Source: Cladosporium sp. IMV 00045 (Eukaryota > Ascomycota > Dothideomycetes > Cladosporiales > Cladosporiaceae). Taken from it: DNA of 64,000 bases. Positions within the stretch are counted from its first letter, which is position 1, and the number at the start of each line of letters is the position of its first letter. The notes below the pieces were generated by a model. That model was given only the letters and a program-made list of their open reading frames with translations. It ran no database searches and was not told the origin of the DNA. Positions 41,659-53,083 of this stretch are shown here, piece by piece. Made by a program: the position numbers and the translations under genes. The DNA is taken from assembly GCA_001931905.2 (NCBI GenBank), contig MSJI02000561.1:1-64000 (forward strand), written 5' to 3'.

Positions 41659-42356
41659 GCTTTTGCTCTCTCGCGGTCTCTATAGTTATCCAATTGACTG
41701 CTCCAGAGCCTGTCGTCTATTGTATAGATGCGGTGCCTGTGATGTCGTTCTACTGATGCATTTCCCTTATTGTGTATACAGATTCAAAATCATGCTGAAG
41801 ACCGTCGCAAAGAAACAAACAAGTATGTACAAGCAAACGCGATGTTTGGGTAAGGTTACCACTACTGTAGTACGTACAACTGAAGATCTTAGGTCGCCGT
41901 CTGAGGTGTCGGTGCTTCATCCGGCAGATGGCGGGATGACATCTTGGCTGCACAAGCACGCAAGACGGCGCTGGACGTTGGTCGCACAAGCGTGCAACGG
42001 AAGTGACTACATGTCAGAGAGTACAGGTAAACATACGGTTGGCAGGCATCACAGACACCTACCATCAGCTGTATGTGAATGTTCCATTCACCTCACCTAC
42101 AGGCAGACGGCACGGCGGGCTTGCACTCAACAAGCTTGCCCGCTGACAGGCCGAGGCGGCATGCATCATAGATTGATTGCCGCCGGTCGGATTTGTAAGG
42201 CGCGAGAACACAAGCCGATAGCAACATCTGCCCCAATGGAACCTCGAGCCTGGAGATCCATTGCACCATCTTCCTCCCTCTCTCCGATACGGTAGGTTGT
42301 TTGGTTTCCGTTCATCCCCACCACTTCGCCCTCTACATCAATCCTCACCTATCATC
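41659..42356. other. Divergent promoter, LCCL protein and aminotransferase
   Basis: These 698 bp separate divergent start codons. The aminotransferase frame is open from 42261, but its Met is at 42357. No further gene or strong repeat is seen. Confidence 0.5.
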
Positions 42357-44378
42357 ATGTCTTCCACATCCAAACACAATCTTCCCTTGCCAACCGATGA
42401 CGGCGATGGAGGCAACGATACGCGTCCACCACCCAAGGACCTCAGCCATCACCTGAGCCGAAGCACCAAGTCTCGCGCTGCGAGTTCAATGAAAGCATTT
42501 TACAAATATTTCGCTATTCCTGGTGTTGGACAACTTGCTGGTGGCCTTCCGAACAACTATTACTTTCCCTTCGACACTCTCGAGGCCAAAATCGCCGAGC
42601 CGCAAAGATGGCAGCCTACACCAAACAAGCCGGTCGACCCACCATCCGAAGAGGATGCTCTAGCTGCATTGACGTTGAAAGATGAGGCCAAGGCAAAGAG
42701 TAGCCCACTACACCAGCCTCAGAACAAACTTGAGGTTCCGCATACCTCATCTCAGCCGAACCCTCTCAAGAAGATCGACTTGTCGACGGCGCTGCAATAT
42801 GGCACTGCTCAAGGATATCCGCCACTCTACTATTTCATTCGACAATTCACCCAAGAGAACCTTCACCCTAATTGCCCCTACAAGGGTGGACCAGAAGTCA
42901 TTCTGTCCTGCGGCAATACCGATGGTTTCTGCAAGGTCCTGCAGGCATTCACAAACGAATGGAGCGAAGAGAAGGACTGGGTCAGAGATAAGGAGGGTCT
43001 GCTGGTGGAGCAGTTTGCATACATGAACGCCATCCAAGGTGCAACGCCTCGGGGGTTGAATGTGGCACCTGTAGCTATGGATGACGAGGGTATGCGTGCC
43101 GACGGCCCAGGTGGTCTGAAGGATGTCCTTGAGAACTGGGACTTCAAGAAGGGCAAAAGACCACACATCATGTACACTGTCACGTAAGTCTGCTGTGAAA
43201 CTTTCATGTCCAGAGATTCTCTACTGACATCACACAGCATGGGCCAGAACCCAACTTCAGGCGTACTGTCACTCGAACGCCGCCGTGAGATCTACTCCCT
43301 CTGCCAGAAGTACGACATCCTCATCGTCGAAGACGACCCCTACTGGTACCTGCAGTTCCCCACCGCCTTGGCCCACAACACAACCACCACATCGGACCCA
43401 TCGAACACTTCCTTCAACCCCGACGTCACCCTCCTCACCACCGGAGAACCACGCCCTGAGAACTGGAAGAGTTCCGGCTTCGACTTCCTAGACAGCCTGG
43501 TTCCATCCTACATCAACATCGACACCGACGGCCGCGTGCTCCGTCTCGACACCTTCTCCAAAACCGTCGCACCCGGCTGCCGCCTGGGCTGGATCACCGC
43601 TCAACCGGCCTTCATCGAGCGCATCCTCCGCATCACCGAAACATCGACCCAACAACCCTCCGGCTTCGTGCAAAGCATGATCGCCGAACTTCTCCTCGGA
43701 CCGGACCACAGCGGCATCGCAGAAACGATGAAGAAGAACGGCAAAGGCGGCCTCCCCTCCGGCTCCGGCTGGAAAATCGCCGGCTGGGTGCGCTGGCTCG
43801 AAGGCCTGCGCGGCAACTACGAGCGCCGCATGAACCACATGAGCCGCATTCTGGAGTCGGGCAAATTCGCCGTCAAAACCGGCCGTCGCGGCAGTTTCGC
43901 CGAGATGCTTGCGGAAGACAGTGACGGCGACGCGGACGAGTGGAGCGTCGTGGAGAAGCAGCAGCTGTATTCGTTCGACTGGCCCGTCGGCGGCATGTTC
44001 ATCTGGCTGCAAATCCACTTCGCCGAGCACCCGCTGTACAAGCATTATGCGGGCAAGGACGCGCTGCCGCGTCTGTCCAAGGCGCTGTGGGTTTGGTGGA
44101 CGAGGAAGCCGGCGCTGGTGCTCGTGGCGCCGGGCACGATGTTCTCTCCTACGCCGGAGATCGCGGCGAAGGAGGGCTGGAAGTACTTCAGATTGTGCTT
44201 TGCGGCCATCGATGAAGAGGAGCTGGGCAAAGTTACGCAGAGGCTGGCCGATGGTGTGAAGTCTTTCTGGGGAATAAAGGATGCGAAGGTCATTGAGGAT
44301 ATCCTCTATGAGGATGAGAAGGATGATGATGTTAGCGCCGAGGCGGTGGCTTTGACGCATATGATGGGGCCATGTTAG
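42357..44378 (+). CDS. PLP-dependent aminotransferase (ARO8/aminoadipate type, fold I)
   Basis: Exons 42357-43183 and 43238-44378, joined across a 54-nt intron, give 655 residues. Seen in order: GGLPNNYYFPFDTLE, ALQYGTAQGYPPLYYFIRQF, ILSCGNTDGFCKVLQAF, a TMGQNPTSGVLS segment created by the splice, ILIVEDDPYWYLQF, and the PLP lysine K384 in TFSKTVAPGCRLGW. This is the layout of fungal Aro8-type aromatic amino acid and 2-aminoadipate aminotransferases. The protein is about 150 residues longer than yeast Aro8. Inserts lie after residue 95 and before the C-terminus (an acidic tail, EDEKDDD). A role in Phe/Tyr/Trp or lysine metabolism is inferred from the family. Confidence 0.9.
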
Positions 44379-45343
44379 ATACATGCAGTGATGGCGCGCA
44401 CGTGAGTGGGATTCTTGGTATTGATTTTAATAGGCGTCTGGTAACGCAATAACGACATGTTTGAATCAGTATTTGTTTGCAACATACGAATATGTACGCA
44501 AGAGTCTAGCGAAGAATGCCCTCACCATTCCTTTAACATCTGCAATAGCTTTCAATAATAACACGAGGTATCCAGTCCAGGACATTTCCAATCACATGTC
44601 GCGCCAGCACGCGGGCATACCTCACAGCCGTGACGCTCGAGACCTCAAATGAGGTACAGCGCATCACTCTCAAGCGGCATTTTTGCGCTGTTTTGACCGA
44701 AAAGATGCTCTAACAACGAGGTTTGAACAATGACACAACACCTCAGCATCTCTGCAATATAGAAATATGGCATCACAAGTCTAGGTACTGTGAATGCGTA
44801 GCAAACTCACGCGTGCACGCTCTGATCGTCCTGAGCGGAGAGGAAAAATCCCGGTGATTCTCCCGATTGACTTTTCAGGTACGGTATTTTTTCCTTCTCC
44901 CATATTGCAAACCTCTCGAGTTACATACACCCGCCATTCCTTGCTCAGAAGAGTTTTTTTTCTTTAGCAACGTTATTTTCTCGCTCATTCCTCTGGGTTG
45001 ATCAAACAAATCCCGCTCATTGCTCGAGCACTTCGCTTCTCTGCAGGATCTATCGCCTTACTACGATGCATTTTGCCAGCGAGACTTTTTAGGAAATCAA
45101 CACTCTGGCCGCGATCAAACATTGATGGGCCATTACTCGACTCGTTCGATCTGGAAAGACCCTCGACCAGGGTCAATCGTCTCTGATCGAGTCGAGAGAG
45201 GATCGGATTTGAGTGATGGCTATACAAGATCGTCTCAACACTTCACTGCAAATCCTTTTCAATCAGTTCTAATTTGCCTTGGTCTATGACAGACACGCTC
45301 AAGGTATATATAGCGTTTTTTGAGACCTGATAATAAGATTTCT
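44379..45343. other. Intergenic region upstream of tRNA-Pro
   Basis: About 965 bp with no supported gene. A TATA-like run (TATATATA, about 45305-45312) lies 30-40 bp upstream of the tRNA-Pro gene, where upstream TATA elements of pol III genes occur in fungi. Confidence 0.5.
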
Positions 45344-45432
45344 GGCTTAATGGTCTAGTCGTATGATTGTCGCTTTGGGTACTTTGCTATCTCACTTGTG
45401 ACAGGTCCCGGGTTCAAATCCCGGTTGAGCCC
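45344..45432 (+). tRNA. tRNA-Pro(TGG) with 17-nt intron
   Basis: Acceptor GGCTTAA/TTGAGCC with discriminator C, anticodon stem GTCGC/GTGAC, T-arm CCGGG-TTCAAAT-CCCGG. The loop reads TTTGGG followed by the intron (TACTTTGCTATCTCACT) and T38, so the anticodon is TGG. Removal of the intron leaves 72 nt. In the D loop the usual GG pair is CG (AGTCGTA), so the conserved G18 is absent. A T-run (TTCTTTTGCTGATTCTTTTGC) follows. Confidence 0.9.
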
Positions 45433-45989
45433 GATTCTTTTGCTGATTCTTTTGCTCTTTTCTTGACTGGAGAGGACATCTTTTGCTCCGTTGGAGTGAG
45501 AAACCTCGTGGAGATAAGTTGGGAAGGGATGTAGATAATGAAAGGCAAGGAATCTTGCGTGGTCTACATTTTGTAGAGGCGTGTTTGCTGTCGAACAGTT
45601 GATAGATGGCAGAGGATCATTGGATGCATGTTAACTACCTACCTTCGAGGTGGGAGTTATACTTTGTGCCTATCGTATTTGCGATGTGAAATCTACATCT
45701 CGAACGTGTTGGATTGTGCAGTAGACAAGGAGCCCAGAGATAACATCATTGCCATGTTGATTGGTATTGATCGATGAGAGCTGCTGTGAACGCTAGCGAC
45801 AGTGACCTTCTTAAATCAAACTCATGGAAGTCTGTTTTTCCCAATGCACACTTCCACCAGGCATCTCTTAGAACCGCCCAAGTTTGCTTAGATGCCCAAT
45901 AGATCCGTTCTGTGTTCCGTCAACATCCCAGACAAAAGCAGCGTCATTATTCATCCAAGGCCCTTCACATTTCTCCCATGAAAAGTCGT
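45433..45989. other. 3' flank of pyruvate decarboxylase and tRNA-Pro
   Basis: These 557 bp hold T-rich pol III terminators just after the tRNA and then the 3' flank of the decarboxylase gene. No gene is seen. Confidence 0.5.
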
Positions 45990-48097
<2,108 letters not shown>

Positions 48098-48976
48098 TTT
48101 TTTAACGAAGGGACTTGGGCGAAGAGGATGTGAGGCCTGCCAACGATATCAAAGCTTCGGCAAACATCAGATGTTAGTTTACGACCGTCTTGAGCCATAT
48201 ATTTATACGATCAGGGGACCTCCCATGGCCTTCTGAAGACCCACGAGTCCGCAATTACCGTGTCATGCCATGACACCACTGATGCATTGTTTTTCTTCAG
48301 CATGTCCAACCGTTGACGAGGACTTCGCTCAAGTCACTCGCTGACAAAGACGCGCGCATGCTTGCTTCGACGCATTGGTTCGACCCCGCCGACCCTGTGT
48401 TCACATCAGGACGTAACAGGTTGCTCATGAGAATGCTGTTCAAAGCAGGTGACCGAGTATACGCGCGCATCACGCCAACGTCCGTGTTACCACGTTGGTG
48501 TATGCTCGCGTCTTCGGACCTGCTGTATGAAGCGCCTAATCCTTGCAAGTAGTGCGCTGACATGTACGTTTACACCAATGCTAACCATGAGTTTCACAGA
48601 TTTTTATCTTCAATGTTGCAGTGCCATCGGATCGCGGTCGACGGCATGTGGTTTTCCTGCATGCATACGCAAGTCAGCGAACGGTCTTGTCTGCATGAGC
48701 CAGCTGCATCGTTGTCGTTTGTGCAGGCATCTTGGTTTTGGGTGAATCAATGGCGCACTCGCTCGACAAGGGCCGTGAGGGCCCAACAATTGCAATTCAT
48801 GACCTCGTTCGCACGCAAAAACCCTTCCATCGAGCTACCTTTGAATGTCAGACCATTGGTGTTTGAAACTTGATCGCCCTAGCGCTTGGAGAACACAATC
48901 CCTGTTACAATTCATAGTCTGGTAAAAACACACTGTTGTACATCTCTTACATCCTCAACGCGCCATCTCGATCCGT
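48098..48976. other. Promoter of pyruvate decarboxylase and 3' flank of bL27m
   Basis: These 879 bp hold a clear TATA box for the decarboxylase (48195-48207). Several short plus-strand frames (for example 48313-48552) show nothing recognisable and I reject them as genes. Confidence 0.5.
48195..48207 (-). promoter_or_regulatory. TATA box of the pyruvate decarboxylase gene
   Basis: TATAAATATATGG on the minus strand lies about 100 bp upstream of the ATG at 48097. A strong TATA box suits a highly or inducibly expressed fermentative gene. Confidence 0.6.
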
Positions 48977-49895
48977 TTATTTCTTGCTTCCCTTCTTACC
49001 ACCCCTGCCCATAGCTCTCCTCTCAGCATTCCTCGCCACTCTGACATTGCGCTTCCGCCAAGCAGCGAAACGGTCACCAGGAATGAAGGGCTTCACGGAC
49101 TGCGCAGCCTTGCTCAACATCGCATCGCGACCAATCTCCCAGTTGGCCTTGCGGTACTGATATCCAGGCCTCAGAGTCAACTTGGAATCGACAACCTCGC
49201 CGCTGCCGGTCTTCTTCACGGTCTTGATTCCTCTGCTCTCGTTCGGCTCCTCTCTGATCGTGGAAGGCTTGGCCTCGCCCATTTCTGCGTTGCCAGGGAG
49301 GCCTGTTTGAGGTCCGGTCAGGAGGTCGGCGGTCTCGTGCTCGGTGTAGGTCGAGGGCATTTGGAAGGCGAGCATGCCGAGCTTGCGACGGCGCACGGCG
49401 TTTGCGGGTGTGGGCAGTTGTTGCGTTTTCTCGAAGACCACTCCGATGTATTTGCGCTTGGGGTGGCGCGCGGGATCGCGGTAGTAGCGGACGTAGCCAG
49501 GCTGGGCAGCGTGGATGGTGTGGTCACGGCCCTGGAGAAGGAAAACGTTAGAAATGCACAAAATCGTATCTTGCTTGTATGCACTGATCTCGCCATACCA
49601 TGCTGCAGTTCTCTCCGGGAAACCAGAGGGTGCCTCTCTGCTTGAACAGGATGTTACCCGGCACCACGAACTCTCCACCAGTCTTCTTCGCACCCAATCT
49701 CTTGCCAGCACCGTCTGCCGCCTTGTTCGCTCGTCCCTGGGCCTGATGCGAAGCGTTCCTCCGCGAAACATGCGATCCGACCGCGGCGGGAGTCGAGATG
49801 CGCAGGCCGGAGAGCGCAGACTCCAGCACCGCGAGAGTCGCCATTGAGGGCGCTCTGGGAGCTGCGGAAAAAATTGAGCGCGCGGAGAGGACCAT
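48977..49895 (-). CDS. Mitochondrial large ribosomal subunit protein bL27m
   Basis: Exons 49599-49895 and 48977-49531 with a 67-nt intron give 283 residues. An Ala/Ser/Arg-rich presequence (about 1-45, ending near SRRNASHQ) directs import. The bL27 core follows: GAGKRLGAKKTGGEFVVPGN, RGTLWFPGENCSMGRDHTIH, the latter created by the splice. The C-terminal 150 residues are the long extension seen in fungal homologues of yeast MRP7 and end very basic (RRAMGRGGKKGSKK). bL27 helps position tRNA near the peptidyl-transferase centre. It shares a 449-bp divergent promoter with the AP-1 mu gene. Confidence 0.93.
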
Positions 49896-50344
49896 GATGG
49901 CGGTATGTGCTGTTGCTGCTCTGGTCAATCCGTTGCTGGCTTGAAGATGTCCCCAGCGAACTTGAGGGTTTGCCTGGATGCTTGGCACGAGCGAGTCTCC
50001 CCCGGAGTAGGGGCGGGCGCTCCGCTTCAATGCGCGATGCGGGACAGGTGTTGACGGCAGTAAGGTAGAGCAGCGTGACACCTTAATTATTGTTGTTGGA
50101 AGAAGCTCAAGCGACAACGTTAATTTCAACTATCTGGTGGACATACCAGTGATCTGATTCCACGACTAGTCATCCTCTTTACCCCTTCTTACGCAGCAGA
50201 CAACACTCCACCGCTGCTACACACTTGGAACCGCCCTTTTGACGAAGACATTACGAAGCTCACTTCAGCACCTTGCGATTCCACACGAAAGACAAAACCA
50301 CATATATATTCTGATTGAGGCCACAAGGCCAACTACTGCCCACC
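49896..50344. other. Divergent promoter, bL27m and AP-1 mu
   Basis: These 449 bp separate two divergent housekeeping start codons. A TATA-like ACATATATATTC lies at about 50300-50311, 35-45 bp before the mu ATG, probably inside the leader. No gene is seen. Confidence 0.5.
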
Positions 50345-51800
50345 ATGGCCTCCGCGCTCTTCTTCCTCGACCTTAAGGGCAAGACCCTCCTTGCTCGTAA
50401 CTATCGCGGTGACATCCCCATGTCGGCCGTCGAGAAGTTCCCAGTCCTCCTGTCCGAAGCAGAAGACGAGTCCTCATCCGTGCCTCCCTGCTTCTCGAGC
50501 GAAGGCATCAACTACCTCTACATCCGACACAACAACCTCTACCTGCTGGCCTTGACCAAGCGCAACTCCAACGCCGCCGAGATCCTGCTCTTCCTGCACA
50601 AGGTCGTCGAGGTCTTCACTGAGTACTTCAAGGAACTCGAGGAGGAGAGTATCAGAGACAACTTTGTTATCATCTACGAACTGCTGGACGAGATGATGGA
50701 TTTTGGTCACCCGCAGACGACAGAGACCAAGATCTTGCAAGAGTACATCACACAGGAGAGCCACCAGCTGCAGGTGCAAGCCAGGCCTCCGATCGCCGTC
50801 ACCAACGCGGTCTCGTGGCGATCAGAAGGTATCAGGTACAGGAAGAACGAGGTCTTCCTCGACGTGGTGGAGTCGCTCAACCTGCTGGTCAGCTCGACCG
50901 GTAATGTGTTGCGATCGGAGATTCTGGGAGCTGTCAAGATGAAGTGCTACCTTTCTGGCATGCCCGAGCTGCGCTTGGGTTTGAACGACAAGGTCATGTT
51001 CGAGGCTACTGGAAGGAATACTCGTGGCAAGGCCGTGGAGATGGAGGATGTCAAATTCCACCAATGCGTGCGGTTATCGCGCTTTGAGAGCGATCGCACG
51101 ATTTCATTCATTCCGCCCGACGGCGAGTTTGAGCTCATGTCGTATCGTCTCAACACACAAGTCAAGCCTCTCATTTGGGTGGAGTGTATCGTTGAATCGC
51201 ACTCGGGAAGCAGAATAGAGTACATGCTCAAGGTGAGTGTCGTGCTTCAAAGTTGATGTTACACAATTCTGACAACAGTATCCAGGCCAAAGCACAATTC
51301 AAACGCCGCTCAACGGCAAACAACGTGCAAATCTCGATCCCCGTGCCCGAAGACGCTGACACGCCTAAGTTCCGCACAAACATCGGTTCCGTGCACTACG
51401 CGCCCGAAACGAGCTCCATCGTGTGGAAGATCAAGCAATTCGGAGGCGGCAAAGAGTTCCTGATGCGCGCCGAGCTGGGCTTGCCGAGTGTGCGCGGCGA
51501 CGACGAAAAGGGAGGTGGTATGATGGGAGGCTTCGGCGGCAGCATGGGTGGTGTCGGCGGTGGCGGAAAGGCCAAGCGACCCATCGGCGTCAAGTTTGAG
51601 ATTCCTTACTTTACCACTTCGGGTATCCAGGTGAGGTATCTGAAGATCATTGAGCCTAAGGTGAGTTTTCTACTCTGTTTGATATTTTGGCAGTGAGCGA
51701 TTTCTGACTAAATCACCAGCTTCAATACCCATCCTTGCCTTGGGTACGATACATCACGCAGAGCGGCGACATCGCGGTGCGGTTGCCCGACGTGCAATAA
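50345..51800 (+). CDS. AP-1 complex subunit mu
   Basis: Exons 50345-51232, 51286-51660 and 51720-51800, with introns of 53 and 59 nt, give 447 residues. The N-terminal longin-like domain (SALFFLDLKGKTLLARNYRG) is followed by VIYELLDEMMDFGHPQTTE, a hallmark of mu1, then the mu homology domain from about residue 165 (AVSWRSEGIRYRKNEVFLDV) to the end (LPWVRYITQSGDIAVRLPDV). With gamma, beta and sigma subunits it forms AP-1, which packs clathrin vesicles between trans-Golgi and endosomes; mu reads YxxPhi sorting signals. A Gly/Met-rich insert (GGGMMGGFGGSMGGVGGGG, about 380-400) interrupts the mu domain in a surface loop. Confidence 0.95.
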
Positions 51801-53083
51801 TCATGTCACAGACGAACTGGCTACTATGATCATCTCACTATACACTTTTCTTCGATTTCTGGCAGAGCATTGTAGCGGCGCATTGGCGTGGGATAGAGCT
51901 TGAACGAGCATCCCGAGAGGACACGAAGACAGCACTTCGTTCGAGTAGTTTGACAAAATATGATCGAGAAGCCTTCTACGTTGCATGTGGCGCCTTCTCT
52001 TGTCTGTGCATCCAAATGGCCAAGCTTGAGCAGAAGCTTTGCACACCTAGGCGTTGCGATCTGTGCGATCTCTCTTCCTGTTTATCACTGTGGTACATCA
52101 AGGCAGACCATCACCCTGTTGAGAGACACGACGACTGCTGAGATTGATCCCTGGCATGTGACGGCCAAGTCTTGTCAGCTCGTATGCCAGTGGGAGTGAG
52201 CACCATGCAGCCATATCATACAAGCGAGCCGCCGTGGCTATGCATCCCACCGGGATGGCACATGTTTCATCGGGATCATCTTCAACGTCCAGTGGTCGCA
52301 ACCGTTTTCATCTCGACGTCACAGCGAGCACGTGGGCTCAGAAAAAGAACTGCTTGCTCCCGGTTGATACGCTTGCCAAGCAGCACAGCACATATATAAG
52401 GGATGTGATATCGCACATGCTCTCTTCTGCAGGGATTGACAGGATGGATTCTGCGGAATTGATGATCTGCACGGGTGGTGCAGCTAACCAGCTCGCTTTA
52501 TGTAAGGCAAGTGCAGCCCACATTAGAAGCAAGGCCAAGCATGCCTAAAGCGAAAAAAGGAAGGGCCTAGCCAATCCGACCATAACAACAAAATCATCAT
52601 CATAATCAAATTTATTCGTCCACCACATTTATCCAGCCATCAAGCCAAATATATCCCCCTCGCTTATAAGGTCGATATCAACCATTCGTCTAGCATTGCT
52701 TGGTCTTCCACCCCTCATCCTCTTATCTCAGGCCAAGCGGTTGAGCTTTCGCTTCCAGCGAATCCCGATTCGGCGTGGTGGCATGACGCTCTAACAGGAG
52801 GCCCAGGGCCAGTTGAGGCAGTGCCGGAGTGAAAGTTCACTGACGCCCTCATACCAAGACACGAAGCTGTGTGTCGTCTGTTGCGTGCGACACCCTTTCA
52901 GGCCGCCTGCGTCGAGCGCATCTTCGCGCACGGCATCACTGCGACGGGTTTTCTTATTCTTTTTCCTCACTTGTAACTCGGACTACCTCCTCGTCGCAAT
53001 CCGTCACCAGCCATGAACTTGCTCGCCTGAGACTTGCAAGACCCTCTCGCTCTCATCCCGTCGCATACACAACAGCATTCACA
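51801..53083. other. Long upstream region of the TRK gene
   Basis: About 1.3 kb without a supported gene. The distal half contains an open frame (52234-52548) with no recognisable domain. A TATA-like CTTATAAGG is at about 52663-52671. A five-codon upstream ORF (53013-53030) precedes the TRK start. Confidence 0.5.
53013..53030 (+). promoter_or_regulatory. Upstream ORF of five codons before the TRK start
   Basis: ATG AAC TTG CTC GCC TGA (context CCAGCCATGA) ends 53 nt before the TRK ATG. If the leader includes it, ribosomes must reinitiate or leak past it, which would dampen TRK translation. Confidence 0.45.

Noticed and set aside
48297..48873. Several overlapping short frames upstream of pyruvate decarboxylase
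   Set aside because: No domain and no splice structure; the region contains the decarboxylase TATA box and reads as promoter.
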